A program made the translations under genes and the position numbers. This document shows, piece after piece, positions 28,868 through 39,497 of a stretch of DNA of 64,000 bases (the stretch's first letter is position 1; each line of letters starts with the position of its first letter). Location: positions 2,852,001-2,916,000 of the forward strand of contig OZ244857.1 of assembly GCA_965220935.1 (NCBI GenBank), given 5' to 3'. This DNA comes from Bin80 sp965220935. GTDB lineage: Bacteria; Bacteroidota; Rhodothermia; Rhodothermales; Bin80. The notes beneath the pieces were generated by a model, which was not told where the DNA came from, did no database searches, and saw only the letters and a program-made list of their open reading frames with translations.

Positions 28868-29827
28868 CTATTGGGAAAGATAAGACAGAATTCCGATCTC
28901 TAAGCCATGAGCAAGCATTTCACGATAATTTATATCCATCAGACGCTCTTCTTCCTCAGGCATTGAAATCGCTGTCACTTCCGCGAGGATTGCAGGCACA
29001 TCGGTATTAAGTAGTAGCATAAATGGACCAGACCTTGCTCCCCAATCAGCAAGCTTATAATTGATGTCCCTCATCTGTGCAACCATAGCCTCTTGAATGT
29101 GCGATGCTAGAAGGCGACTTTCTTCAATCCGAAGGGTTTGTTCAGCTTCTTGGAGTCTGTCTTGCCATTCTGCTATACTGTAGTCTGAGTCAGAGTTTTC
29201 ATGTGCAGCAATGGATTCAGCGCGGGTATCCCCACGAGGGCTAAAATAAAACGTTTCAATGAATGCAACGGTATCAACAGGAAGGGCATTAAAGTGAATG
29301 GAAATAAAAAGATCGGCATCACTCTGTTTTACCAGCTTGACGCGTTCTCGCAGACTTAAATACTGATCGTCTCGCCGGGTCAAAAATACACCTAATCCCT
29401 GTGCTTTCAATCTTCGCTCTAACCGTAGTGCTAGATCAAGCGTTAGAGTTTTTTCATATAAACCGATTTGCCCTACCGCACCTGGATCACGGCCGCCATG
29501 TCCTGGATCAAGTGCAATCGTTCGCACTCGAAGCCCATAAACCTCTGATAAAGAAGTGACATTTGAACTAGCGATCTGCCTGTTTGAAGTACGTATCTGC
29601 TGCTCGGCAGAAGAGGGTTGAATTTCAGATGTTGTTTCAGGGTTGACGATCTTTGTCTGGTCAAAGCCAAAATAGAGGGCGGATCCTGTACCAACGGCTA
29701 ACAAAAGCACTATCACTATCAATCCCACTCTATTTTTAGGGGTTGCGACATCTCTGCCAAGCAGTCGCTGGTTTTCTTTATATACTTCTTGTAGTACTGT
29801 CTTTTTCCTGCTATTACGTGTCTTCAT
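28868..29827 (-). CDS. N-acetylmuramoyl-L-alanine amidase (Amidase_3)
   Basis: The 319-residue protein has one N-terminal membrane segment (about residues 31-52, VGLIVIVLLLAVGTGSALYF) and a periplasmic zinc amidase domain that splits the bond between muramic acid and the stem peptide. Zinc ligands are in ALDPGHGGRDPG, the Glu of LYEKT and the His of ISIHFNA; the catalytic Glu is in AILAEV. The design matches AmiC/CwlD relatives acting at division or turnover. It lies 26 bp upstream of the MamK-like gene and 23 bp downstream of thyA. Confidence 0.92.
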   Translation of the reverse strand: MKTRNSRKKTVLQEVYKENQRLLGRDVATPKNRVGLIVIVLLLAVGTGSALYFGFDQTKIVNPETTSEIQPSSAEQQIRTSNRQIASSNVTSLSEVYGLRVRTIALDPGHGGRDPGAVGQIGLYEKTLTLDLALRLERRLKAQGLGVFLTRRDDQYLSLRERVKLVKQSDADLFISIHFNALPVDTVAFIETFYFSPRGDTRAESIAAHENSDSDYSIAEWQDRLQEAEQTLRIEESRLLASHIQEAMVAQMRDINYKLADWGARSGPFMLLLNTDVPAILAEVTAISMPEEEERLMDINYREMLAHGLEIGILSYLSQ

Positions 29828-29850
29828 TAATCACACATTTGAATGATCAT

Positions 29851-30744
29851 TTAGACAGCCACGGGAGCTTTAATTGCAGGATGATGCTGATATTCTTGAA
29901 GTTCAAAGTCACTGTACTGATACTCAAATAATGTTGGAGGTTTTCTTAATATTTTCAGCTGTGGTAGCGGGTAGGGTTTGCGCTTCAACTGCTCGGCTAC
30001 TTGATCAAGATGATTTAGATAGATGTGTGCATCTCCTATGGTATAGATCAAATCTCCTGGTTCAAGGCCAGTCTGATGTGCCATTAAATGGGTCAATAGC
30101 GCATACTGAGCAATATTAAACGGTGCACCTAAGAAAAGATCGTTTGACCGAATATACAGTTGACATGACAATTTGGTATCCGAAACTGAAAATTGAAAGA
30201 ACATATGGCAAGGCGGAAGTGCCATCTGAGAGAGATCTCTGGGGTTCCATGCAGTGACGATATGACGGCGACTCCATGGAGAATGTTTAATTCCATCCAT
30301 GACCGCTGAGATTTGATCAACGCCCATAAAATCGCGCCATTGTTTTCCATATACTGGCCCAAGACCTCCCCATTGTTGAGCAAATCCATCTTGACTTCGA
30401 ATCAACTCCTCAAATTCTGACTGACACTCTGCCCACTCATCTGAGTCCGATGTTGGAATGTCACGTTGTTGACAGAGCAGATAGTTTTTTAGGGGCCATG
30501 CTGTCCAAATTGAAATTTCTTGATCCACTAATGGTTTGATATTGGTTGAGCCAGATAAAAACCATAATAATTCACATGCTAGACCCCGAAACCACACTCT
30601 TTTTGTTGTGCCAATTGGAAATCCATCTTTCAAAGGAAACCGCATCTGATATCCAAAGACACTGAGCGTTCCAGTTCCAGTACGATCACAACGCTCGTGG
30701 CCATGATCAACAACATGACGCAGTAGATCTAGATACAGACGCAT
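29851..30744 (-). CDS. thyA: Thymidylate synthase ThyA
   Basis: ThyA methylates dUMP to dTMP with methylenetetrahydrofolate, giving dihydrofolate. The 297-residue protein has the N-terminal RTGTGTLSVFG, the catalytic Cys in ALPPCHMFFQF, and the dUMP-binding SNDLFLGAPFNIAQYA and HIYLNHLDQ. It is the first gene of the cluster thyA - amidase - MamK-like - folA. Confidence 0.96.
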   Translation of the reverse strand: MRLYLDLLRHVVDHGHERCDRTGTGTLSVFGYQMRFPLKDGFPIGTTKRVWFRGLACELLWFLSGSTNIKPLVDQEISIWTAWPLKNYLLCQQRDIPTSDSDEWAECQSEFEELIRSQDGFAQQWGGLGPVYGKQWRDFMGVDQISAVMDGIKHSPWSRRHIVTAWNPRDLSQMALPPCHMFFQFSVSDTKLSCQLYIRSNDLFLGAPFNIAQYALLTHLMAHQTGLEPGDLIYTIGDAHIYLNHLDQVAEQLKRKPYPLPQLKILRKPPTLFEYQYSDFELQEYQHHPAIKAPVAV

Positions 30745-31067
30745 AAACTGTAATGATGCAATATATTTTGTTTAACGAATCAGATGCAAGGTCGGTCCGC
30801 GCTTAGCATATAGATTAGATTTTCAGAGTACTGAATTGTTTTAATCATGTTTTGGTACGTATGATCAAGACAATGTGCTTAAAGTGTGAGTCACCTACTC
30901 AATTGGTTCATCTGGCTACTAAAAAATCAATTTAGATCACCAGTCGTGATTGATTCACCTCACCATTGCTACAATATTTCTTAATGATCTTTTTTGCGTG
31001 GTTATAATCTGCTGATCAGTATGTTTATTTTGATCCGTAACCTTAAATATTTGAGGAATCAAGTCAA
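30745..31067. other. Intergenic stretch without recognised feature
   Basis: AT-rich DNA upstream of thyA and of the decayed restriction locus. It presumably holds the thyA promoter. No RNA gene, strong terminator or protein remnant was seen. Confidence 0.5.
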
Positions 31068-31675
31068 ATGATCATCAGGAAGTTCATGACCACAATAGAA
31101 AATAACCTGAATGCTCTATTCAATGATTACACACATGGCCTCACAGCCAGAGAAGATTCGCGGGCTTTTGGAGCAATGATTGAAAAAAGGATCTGTATTG
31201 ATGCTCATGCGAACTCTGTTAAGAATTCTGGCAAGAGGACGATTTATGATTTTGGGTGTCGTTTCAATGAGACATTTACGGATTTGACTTAAAGACAAAA
31301 GATTTGGACACGGATAAATACTCAGACGGTGGAGTATGTTCTGTCGGCAATTTGATGAAGTTTTTAGCCAACGACAGAGGTATCTTTTAAATCATTGAAT
31401 TTGGACATCGTCAAACCTCCGAAGATAAATCTCGCCGAGATCTTGATTATATCAAAGTACTTCCACTTCATCTCTTGCCCGCTGATTCCTTGAGAATAGA
31501 GAATTTAGGTACTCGTCGAGTTAGAATAAATGATACGATTGCGGAAGTATACCCAAAAATTGATTGAGATCAAACACTTGATGATTTTTCGAATTTTTCG
31601 TTGAGTTAGCAATTAAACACTATCTTAGAGTAGAAAAAAATGCTCATCAACGCATTGAGTCTATGAAAACGTTTC
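31068..31675 (+). pseudogene. Putative restriction endonuclease remnant
   Basis: The first 74 codons read MTTIENNLNALFNDYTHGL, RAFGAMIEKR and IYDFGCRFNETFTDL; after a frame change the sequence goes on with TDKYSDGGVCSVGNLMKFL, IIEFGHRQTS and RDLDYIKVLPLHLLP. This order, immediately upstream of a DNA methyltransferase remnant, suggests the nuclease of a type II restriction system. No nuclease motif is certain. Several stops and shifts make it dead. Confidence 0.5.
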
Positions 31676-32310
31676 GTGGACATGGATATGTTCGTTTCTA
31701 ATTCTGATCACATGAGTTCTACTAAACCCATGCAGATCGGACGCGTTTTCACCCCGCTGGAATGGGCTATATGGTGCGTGAAAAAATTTGGGGTTTATCA
31801 AAAATGGATTGAAGGAGCTTCAAAAATTGATCCTACCTGTGTACAAGGAGTATTTTTTGAAGCGTTATTTGTGTTGGCAGACAAGAACAACTACCTGATC
31901 CGTAATCCGATTTGTTAAGGTTAACGGGTATAGAGATCTCACCTACTGATAAAGATCATTTTATGAAATTGGCTTCCAACAAGTACAGTCTATATTTTCC
32001 TGAAAAAAAACTTTATCACGAGAGATTTTTTAGATATAAAAGGCAAAAATCAATTTGATCTGGCTGTTGGCAATCCTCCATGGGCAAATTTTACGGATCT
32101 TTCATCCAACTATAAATCTAAAATTAAAACCGAATTCATTGAATATGGTTTAGTGAAAAATAAAAAAATGTTCTCTTAGGGGCAAGTCGTATTGATATTG
32201 CTTCTTTGATTCTCAAAAAGGTCATGAAAGATCATGTCAGGTCCAAAGGCCAAGATCTTTTCTTTGTCCCTTTATCCATATTTTTCAATGAGGATGTATA
32301 TAAAGAATTT

Positions 32311-33675
32311 GGGCCTTCCGCCTAAAGTGTGAGAGAAATTGTAAATTTAAGGAATTTTCGTATCATATGTGGTAGGGTTTATCCTACTGACTATGGTTAA
32401 TTATCCACGTAACAATTTAATCAACAAATGAAAAAGAATTCGGTGAGTAAAAGTTTAGGTATAGAGGCACCATGGAAGATTTTAGAGGATGCTTATGATG
32501 ATACAGCGAAACAGAGGACGGTGACGGTGACTTGTACTGACACATCGTCACTGGAGTGTCCAAAGTGTGGAAAGGCGAGTCCATTTTATGATTTGCGATC
32601 TGCGCGTCAATGGCGGCATTTGGATACCTGTAAGTATCAAACGGCGTTGAGAGCGCAGGTTCCCCGGGTCAAGTGTAGTGAGTGTGGGGTAAAGACGGCG
32701 CGGGTCCCGTGGGCGGGCCCGAGTTCTCGGTATACTTATGACTTTGAGGAGTCGGTGATTGGGTGGATCAAAGAGGCGAGTATATTGGCGATTTCGCGTC
32801 AGATGGGACTTGGATGGAAAGCCATTGCGGGCATTGTTCATCGTGCAGTACAACGTGGACTGGCAAGAAAAAAAGAGCAGGTGGTTGAGAACATCTGTGT
32901 TGATGAGGTGGCTTATAAGAAAGGACATAAGTACTTTACTGTCGTATCCGATGCCGACACAGCAACGGTGCTGGCATTAGGCTGATCAAAAGGTGTTGAT
33001 GCGTTGGTTTCAGCAATTATCCACCGAGCAGTTGAACGGGATCAGGAGTATGAGTATGGACATGTGGCCTGCCTATATTAGTGCAACCTTAGCCTGTCTG
33101 CCAGATGCAAAAAAGAAGATCTGCTTTGATCGGTTTCATATCGCGAAGCATCTGGGAGTTTCGGTTGATAAAGTCCGACGGCAAGAGCACAAAGCGCTCC
33201 TCAAGGAAGGCAATCCGATTCTGACGGGTACCAAGTATAGTTGGCTTAAAAGTCCTCACAACATGTCATTAGCGCAAAAGAGGGCCTTCCATGCCATTCG
33301 CACCAGTTCCCTCAAAACCTCCAAAGCCTGGGCCATCAAGGAAACGTTCAGAAAAATGTGGAACTATAAAAGCGCAACTTGGGCCTTGGAATAAAACATT
33401 GAGTTGGGCCATGCGCTGCCGGCTTGAGCCAGTCAAAGATGTCGCCAGAATGATTAGAAAGCATCTCTGGGGGATCATCAATGCCATTGTTCTTGATGTC
33501 AGTAATGGCCCGGCTGAAAGCATCAATAGTCGGATCAAAACCGTCAAAATCCGTGCACATGGATTCCGCAATAAAGAACGATTTGTTGATGCAATTTACT
33601 TCCATTTGGGCGGACTTGATCTAAGCCCCAGATACGCAAAATCATGACTTTTTTCACAAAAAAAGCGGAAGCGCC
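32311..33675 (+). mobile_element. ISL3-family insertion sequence, about 1365 bp
   Basis: The left end GGGCCTTCCGCCTAAAGTG and the right end TTCACAAAAAAAGCGGAAGC plus GCC form an imperfect inverted repeat related to the other ISL3 element in the window. The target duplication AAGAATTT is perfect (32303-32310 and 33676-33683). The insertion is in the methyltransferase remnant; joining the flanks at the duplication restores a continuous reading frame across the site. Confidence 0.9.
32428..33647 (+). pseudogene. ISL3-family transposase, frameshifted
   Basis: The N-terminus has the zinc motif CPKCGKASPFYDLRSARQWRH and a helix-turn-helix region; ENICVDEVAYKKGHKYFTVV is the first DDE block. The frame ends at 32985, resumes from 32993 with MDMWPAYI and CFDRFHIAKHLG, and shifts again near 33394, after which DVSNGPAESINSRIK closes the protein. 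Two shifts make it inactive. It differs clearly from the other ISL3 transposase in the window, so the two arrived independently. Confidence 0.88.
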
Positions 33676-34580
33676 AAGAATTTCGACCCCAAGATGGAAT
33701 TAGAAACACTTTCTCTGTCCATAAAATTGTTGATTTTGAGCGCGGTTTTGTATTCAAAGATATCCACACAAGAAATGAATTTGTAATTCTGGAACGAAAT
33801 GGAAAACAACAATTCCCAGTTGCTATGGAGAAGTTATATTCAAATGGTAGCATATCAAAATCATGGTGTTGACCGGCCTTTAGCAATGGGGCCTGGATTC
33901 AATCTCAAAAACCAGATGAAGAAATTCCAATTCATTTAATTTCTGTGAATAGAAAGCAGGTTCCCCGACAGGGAATGAATTCCTGTGGGTTGAGCAAAGT
34001 GTTCGTTTTAGAGCGATATGATGTTATTCAAAACCATAAACGGCTTTGGAGACACCGTAACCCTTGCGAGCAAGTACGTATTTCCATTGACGCATGCGGG
34101 GTTATTTAGTAGGTAGAAGCCATGCAAAATCGGTATATCTTATGCCTTCACAATAAAGACGGTTCAACATTACAATATGAAGATTTAAAGCAGCTTCCCT
34201 TCATATTAGAGTATTTAAATAGATATCAAGAAGCGATGACACATCAAAAGGGAACCCTGATTCAGTCACTGATTTCAAAGTGGGGGTTCTGGTCTCTACT
34301 TGGAGTTGGGGCGTACGCATTTTCGAGGTACAAGGTTTCGTGGGAGTCATTGCTCGGAGTGAATTTAAGGCTGTTGTGCTTGACGGACATTGGCAAGGTA
34401 ATCATATATTCCATCAGGATCTCTTCAAGACGCGACTAGAATCTGCTCTGAACTCAATGAAATTGTGCCAAATTATCTTAGATCCTTTTAGATGAGCTAA
34501 CTGAAAATATAAGGATCAATTCTTGTGACACTTTTATCTGGTATTCTGGTTTACTTATACCTATTGTAACTACATGATCA

Positions 34581-34841
34581 ATGGATCCAAATTTGCACCA
34601 AAAGCAAGGCATTACCCACTTGAACAAAGTCTTACAGTATGCTCCAATGGTTGCTACTGGTCAGGAAGCTGTAGTGCATTTAACGACTGAAGATTGGTAT
34701 GTCGTTGCTGATACTCTCTTTCAGATGGATACACCCAAAGAGTTTTTGCCTGAAAGCATCAAAACTTTCCGCTTACGCGACGATCATAAAGCCATTGAGT
34801 TAGATACCGGTGAGCTACAGATCAGCATAGAGATGTTCTGA
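34581..34841 (+). CDS. Small hypothetical protein
   Basis: An open frame of 86 codons just downstream of the restriction-modification remnant. The protein is soluble and acidic with no recognised motif (it contains VVHLTTEDWYVVADTLFQMD). It could be the last surviving piece of the accessory locus or a spurious frame; the hydrophilic, protein-like composition favours a real gene slightly. Confidence 0.42.
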   Translation: MDPNLHQKQGITHLNKVLQYAPMVATGQEAVVHLTTEDWYVVADTLFQMDTPKEFLPESIKTFRLRDDHKAIELDTGELQISIEMF

Positions 34842-34991
34842 ATCCGACAGTCATTCAAGACTGTATAAAGAGATGACTGTTACGTAGAACAAACTAGTTC
34901 TGCACTGCCCAAAGATACCACCTAATTTATTCTGCCATTGAACAGTGAATTGTTCAGATTTTCCACATCGACCGATAAATGGTCAGACTCA

Positions 34992-37900
34992 TCACTGGAC
35001 GCTGATAAAGTGCCCGACATAGACCGAAGATGAATGGTCTTCAAGAGAGATCGCCCGCAATTGATAGAGATACGGCCCTGAGGGGAGTCCCAAATCGCTC
35101 AGTTCTAGTTCATGCCGCCATCCCGCGCTCAGGTGTACTTCTTGGGGCGCAGCCATGCGCCGCCCAATGATATCCAGAACCTCCACCTGCACCTGCGCGG
35201 GCCACGGCAGATCAAAGACTAAATGTGTTGACCTGTAGAATGGATTCGGATAATTCGGATACACTTGAAACGCCTCAGGCAGCCCCGCTTCATCTTCGGT
35301 GTTGACCGGTGACACAACCTCTATGGTAAACATCAGACTGTCGCTCGCTGCATTGGCATCGGTGGCCTTGTAGGTCAAAGAGACTGGCGGCATAATTTCT
35401 GTGGGCGTGCCACGGATCGTTCGGGATGAACCATCATAGCGAAGCCCAAGTGGGAGATCCAGTAGTGTTAAGGTGTAGGTAATCGGAGCTACGCCTGTGA
35501 CTTCTGGAAGCACAAGTGGAGCAATGGGCTGAGCGCGGGAGTACGTCTGATTTGGCACCGTCTCGGCAAACGACAGTTGATACACCTCAAGCGTGAAGGT
35601 TTGCTCTGTGCGCGTTCCCGCTTGATCTTGTGCGCTGTAGGTATAGGTCTGAGCCGTGGCCACCTCGGAGGGCGTTCCGCTCAGCGTGCGGCTGGTTGCA
35701 TCAAACATCAGTCCACTGGGGAGCTCTGGGGTTAAGGTGTAGCTGTAAGGGGCAATGCCGCCTGTGGCAACGGGAAAGACGAGGTCTTTCAGCAGCCTCT
35801 GCACGGGAACTCTCTGATCGTTGACCGTTTCGGTCAAGGTCAAGGCCTCGGCCTGAACAATCGCAATGGTAAACTGCTGCATCACTGAATGAGCACTGGC
35901 ATCGGTCGCCGTGTAGGTATAGGTTTTCGGGGCCGTGACTTCGGTGGGAGTGCCACTTAAAGCCCGCGTAGACGCATTAAAGGTGAGACCCTTTGGCAAC
36001 TCTGGGGTGAGCGTGTAACTGTAGGGAGGCGTTCCTTGCCGCGCGGCTGGAAGCATGAGAGCGTCAATGGCTAACCCGACATAATAGGATTGATCATCCA
36101 GCGTCTGAGCAAACGATAAGGCCACAGCATCATTATCGGTAATGGTGAGCGTAAACGCTGTGATGGATCCAAGTGTATAGGCGGTGCTACTGACCAGGGT
36201 CACGATGACGGTTTCGTCGGGTTCTTCGTCTTGGTCATCAACGATCACAATCGGAATCTGTGCAGAGGTGCCATTTAGTGTGACCGAGGATTGAATCGTA
36301 TAGTCCGAGCCCTGGGTGGCCGTCCCTGACAGGGTATAGCTGAGTGTGGTCGCCGTGCTGGATGAGGCGCTGAGGGTCACGCTGATCGGATAGGTGCCCG
36401 CCGCTTCATCTACGCTGGCCGAGGCCACGGCAAATGTGAGCGCTGGCGTAGTTGCGTCGTCGTCATCCCCATCTCTGTCATCACTCGCCGTGGTCGCATT
36501 AGCAATGTTAGATGCCGCGCTTGCACCTGCCGAGTTGATCGCACTGACCCGGTAATGCCGCGTCACACCTGCGGTCAGGCCCGTATGCGAATAGGAAGTC
36601 GTCGGATGACGCGCGACCAGCGAGCCAAATGTGCTCCCGCCATCGGTAGATACTTCAATCTGGTAGCCTGTAATTCGTGCGCCGCCGTTGCTTGATGGGG
36701 CCGTCCAGCGTAGGATGATGATCGTTGGCCCAGAGGCGGTTGCGGTGAGGGATGTTGGCGCGTCAGGCGCCGTCGGGTTTGGCGCATCCGCCGTTGTCGC
36801 AGTGGCGACAGTAGATGCGGGGCCGGTAGTGTCACCCGAATTGATCGCACGAACGCGGTAATGCCGTGTCGTGGCTGCGGTCAGCCCTGTATGCGCATAG
36901 GTCGTTGTTACAGAAGCAGTATTGGCAACCAGATCGGTGTACGAAGATCCCCCATCGGTGGACACCTCAATCTTGTATCCTGTGATGGCTACACCACCCG
37001 TACTTGTCGGCGCTGTCCAACTCAGATTGATCGTCGTTTGCCCTGAAGCGGTGGCGGTGAGCGACGTCGGCGCGCCAGGGGCGGTGATCACAGCCGCAGT
37101 CGTGGCCATGGCCACATTAGACGGAGGACTGGGATCCACGGAGTTGATCGCACGGACCCGGTAATGCCGCGTCGTGGATGCAGTAAGACCCGTATGAGAA
37201 TAGGACGTCGTCGGATGGCTCGGGACCAACTCGGTGAATGTCGTTCCCCCGTCGGTGGATACCTCAATTAGATAACCCGTAATGCGCGTGCCACCCGTAC
37301 TTTCGGGCGCTGTCCAACTCAGGTTAATCGTTGTTGACCCATCGGCCATAGCGGTGAGCGATCTCGGCGCACTAGGTGCGGTGAGCGCTGGGGGTGTCCC
37401 GGTTTCGCCACGCACCACCTCGGACACAGTGCCGACTGGAACAACAGATGTGATGGCGGTGACCCGATAATGACGTTCATCTCCCCTGGATAGTCCAGTA
37501 TGTTGATAGAACGTGGCCGTGGACATGGTATTAGCCACCAGATCCGTGAAACTAGTGCCATCGGTGGACACTTCAATCTTGTACCCTGTGACCAGAGAGC
37601 CGCCATGGCTCTCGGGGGCCGCCCACCTCAGGTTGATGATCGTATGCCCGCCCGCCGTGGCCGTTAGAGACTGAGGTGCTGTGGGCGCCGATACCGTTCC
37701 TGTAATGCGGGCACGCACGATCTCGGACCGACTGCTCTCTCCCTTCGCATTGATCGCGCGTACAAAATAACGATAGGTGGAGTCCACCACAAGGTCCGTA
37801 TGCGTAAAACTTTGAACCGCCGCTCCAACGCTGGGTTGGGGATTCCATATATAATCAGGCGCTCCGCTGAAATTATAATTCACCTCATAGCCCGTGATGG

Positions 37901-39497
37901 GAGACCCTCCGTCGTAGGGAGTAGCCCAAGTGACCGTGGCCGATCGATCCGTACCGGCGGTGGCCCTTACCCCTGGTGGACGATTGGGTGTCACGCTTGG
38001 CCCCGTTGTGATGCGGATGATATTGGAGGGGTGGACGCTTTCTCCTGCCTGACTGCTGATGGCAAACACCCTGTAGTGGTATTCGGTCTCCAGAGTCAGA
38101 CCGGTATGGGTATAGGACGTCTCTGTGGTGGTGAAGGAGGTATTGGGACCCACCGTAGTCCAGCGATCGGTTCCATTAGGAGACACCTCAATCCGGTAGC
38201 CTGTGATTCGAAGGGGGCTTGATGCGGGCGCGGTCCATTTCAGGCTCACTCGGGTGGGCGATCCCGAAGTGATGATCAGATTATCCGGCCGTCCAGTCAT
38301 GAGTAACGGGGACGTCGGAGGGCCAGTCCCCGCCGAATTGATCGCACTGACCCGGTATTGGCGCGCCTGTCCTAACCAGACCTGCCCAGCATCGGTGGTA
38401 TGGTCATGCGAGTAGGTTGTAGTCGTTGATTCGGTATCGTCTTCCAGCGTGATCCAGCTGCTCCCTGGAACTGTGAGCGAGAGGGCTTCCACCTTGTATC
38501 CTGTGATCGCACTGCCGCCATTGTTGGCGGGGGCGGTCCAAGAAAGATTCGTGGCATTTGATCCAGCGGCCGCACGTAATGCGGTTGGAGCATCCGGGGA
38601 TCTTGCGAAGGTGATAAACTCAGAAGGGCTTGAAAAAACACTCGTACCGAACCCTTGACTGATGGTCGCTCTCAGACGATAACCATATGTGTTGCCAAGC
38701 GTTGCTGTAGCATCTGTATAACTCAACGGAGTTGATGGTATATTCTCCTCAAGAATTGTCCAGAAATCTCCATTATCATCGGACCTGAAGAGCTCGTAGC
38801 TGACCACTTCAAATCCAGGTCTTAGATCTGCGGGTGCAGCCCAAGAAACAGTGATTCCATCGGGCAAGCTAAGTTCGGCCATCACATTGGTGGGAAATCC
38901 TATCTCGCTGCTTTGCGCTGGTAAAGTGCCATTTACTATATTGGAGGGCTGACTGCTTCCATCGGAGTTGAGGGCGATCACCCGGAAATGAAAGGTGCTC
39001 CCCGGTGTGAATCTACTGCTGTATACCCTATATTCAACTCTTCCGTTAGGAAGCGAAACCAAAACACCCGTATTAGCGATCAGAACATCCCAATCTGTAC
39101 CGCCGTTGCTAGACCATTCAATCCTGTATCCAGTGATCGCCGAGCCACCATTATCGTCTGGGGTGGACCAAAGCCAATACACGTCATGATAAGTAATGCT
39201 AATACGGAGACCGGTAGGTGGACCAGGTACAGCAAGGCGTCTGGTCTCATCGGAGACGATTTCGGGACTGATATGTAGATCAACCGGGGATGGGACCAAC
39301 CTAACCTCGTCCGATATTTCGCCCCCTAAGTGAGACGTCTTCTTGGCAGACTCAGGCTCGGAAAATCCATCAGAAAGGGCGCCTAAAACGCTATCGCTCA
39401 AAAAATGGGGGGGGGGCAGAAGGGAAGAGTTTATTGATAAGTCACTGTCAGGTGCAGGAATCAAGTAGACAAATAAAAGGAAGCTGAGGGTTGACAT
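34992..39497 (-). CDS. Giant surface protein: Fn3 repeats, Calx-beta, Ig-like, T9SS domain
   Basis: The 1501-residue protein starts with a short hydrophobic leader (MSTLSFLLFVYLIPA). Nine fibronectin type III repeats follow (about residues 90-960; recurring WTAP, GG-ITGYKIEVSTDGG and SYTHTGL patterns). Then come one Calx-beta domain (about 975-1085), three He_PIG/Ig-like domains (about 1090-1380; YSYTLTPELP, SRALSGTPTE) and a type A T9SS sorting domain (YPNYPNPF onward). It is probably an adhesin or matrix protein displayed by the type IX system. A run of ten C (coding strand; 39407-39416) near codon 27-30 could switch expression by slippage; in this sequence it is in frame. Local GC is higher than in its neighbours. 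Confidence 0.88.
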   Translation of the reverse strand: MSTLSFLLFVYLIPAPDSDLSINSSLLPPPHFLSDSVLGALSDGFSEPESAKKTSHLGGEISDEVRLVPSPVDLHISPEIVSDETRRLAVPGPPTGLRISITYHDVYWLWSTPDDNGGSAITGYRIEWSSNGGTDWDVLIANTGVLVSLPNGRVEYRVYSSRFTPGSTFHFRVIALNSDGSSQPSNIVNGTLPAQSSEIGFPTNVMAELSLPDGITVSWAAPADLRPGFEVVSYELFRSDDNGDFWTILEENIPSTPLSYTDATATLGNTYGYRLRATISQGFGTSVFSSPSEFITFARSPDAPTALRAAAGSNATNLSWTAPANNGGSAITGYKVEALSLTVPGSSWITLEDDTESTTTTYSHDHTTDAGQVWLGQARQYRVSAINSAGTGPPTSPLLMTGRPDNLIITSGSPTRVSLKWTAPASSPLRITGYRIEVSPNGTDRWTTVGPNTSFTTTETSYTHTGLTLETEYHYRVFAISSQAGESVHPSNIIRITTGPSVTPNRPPGVRATAGTDRSATVTWATPYDGGSPITGYEVNYNFSGAPDYIWNPQPSVGAAVQSFTHTDLVVDSTYRYFVRAINAKGESSRSEIVRARITGTVSAPTAPQSLTATAGGHTIINLRWAAPESHGGSLVTGYKIEVSTDGTSFTDLVANTMSTATFYQHTGLSRGDERHYRVTAITSVVPVGTVSEVVRGETGTPPALTAPSAPRSLTAMADGSTTINLSWTAPESTGGTRITGYLIEVSTDGGTTFTELVPSHPTTSYSHTGLTASTTRHYRVRAINSVDPSPPSNVAMATTAAVITAPGAPTSLTATASGQTTINLSWTAPTSTGGVAITGYKIEVSTDGGSSYTDLVANTASVTTTYAHTGLTAATTRHYRVRAINSGDTTGPASTVATATTADAPNPTAPDAPTSLTATASGPTIIILRWTAPSSNGGARITGYQIEVSTDGGSTFGSLVARHPTTSYSHTGLTAGVTRHYRVSAINSAGASAASNIANATTASDDRDGDDDDATTPALTFAVASASVDEAAGTYPISVTLSASSSTATTLSYTLSGTATQGSDYTIQSSVTLNGTSAQIPIVIVDDQDEEPDETVIVTLVSSTAYTLGSITAFTLTITDNDAVALSFAQTLDDQSYYVGLAIDALMLPAARQGTPPYSYTLTPELPKGLTFNASTRALSGTPTEVTAPKTYTYTATDASAHSVMQQFTIAIVQAEALTLTETVNDQRVPVQRLLKDLVFPVATGGIAPYSYTLTPELPSGLMFDATSRTLSGTPSEVATAQTYTYSAQDQAGTRTEQTFTLEVYQLSFAETVPNQTYSRAQPIAPLVLPEVTGVAPITYTLTLLDLPLGLRYDGSSRTIRGTPTEIMPPVSLTYKATDANAASDSLMFTIEVVSPVNTEDEAGLPEAFQVYPNYPNPFYRSTHLVFDLPWPAQVQVEVLDIIGRRMAAPQEVHLSAGWRHELELSDLGLPSGPYLYQLRAISLEDHSSSVYVGHFISVQ

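Larger units (their letters stand above)
31676..34497 (+). pseudogene. N6-adenine DNA methyltransferase remnant, split by ISL3 element
   Basis: The N-terminal part has GRVFTPLEWAIWCVKKFGV and a damaged AdoMet motif (DPTCVQGVFFEAL, where DPTCG-G would be expected). After two frame changes come GIEIS, RDFLDIKGKNQFDLAVGNPPW (catalytic motif IV, NPPW) and ASRIDIASLILKKVM. An IS at 32311-33675 then splits it. Past the IS the text continues in frame (DGIRNTFSVHKIVDFERGF), and a degenerate target-recognition region follows (YAFSRYKVSW, GHWQGNHIFHQ) up to 34497. The NPPW type is typical of type II gamma-class methyltransferases. Confidence 0.72.
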
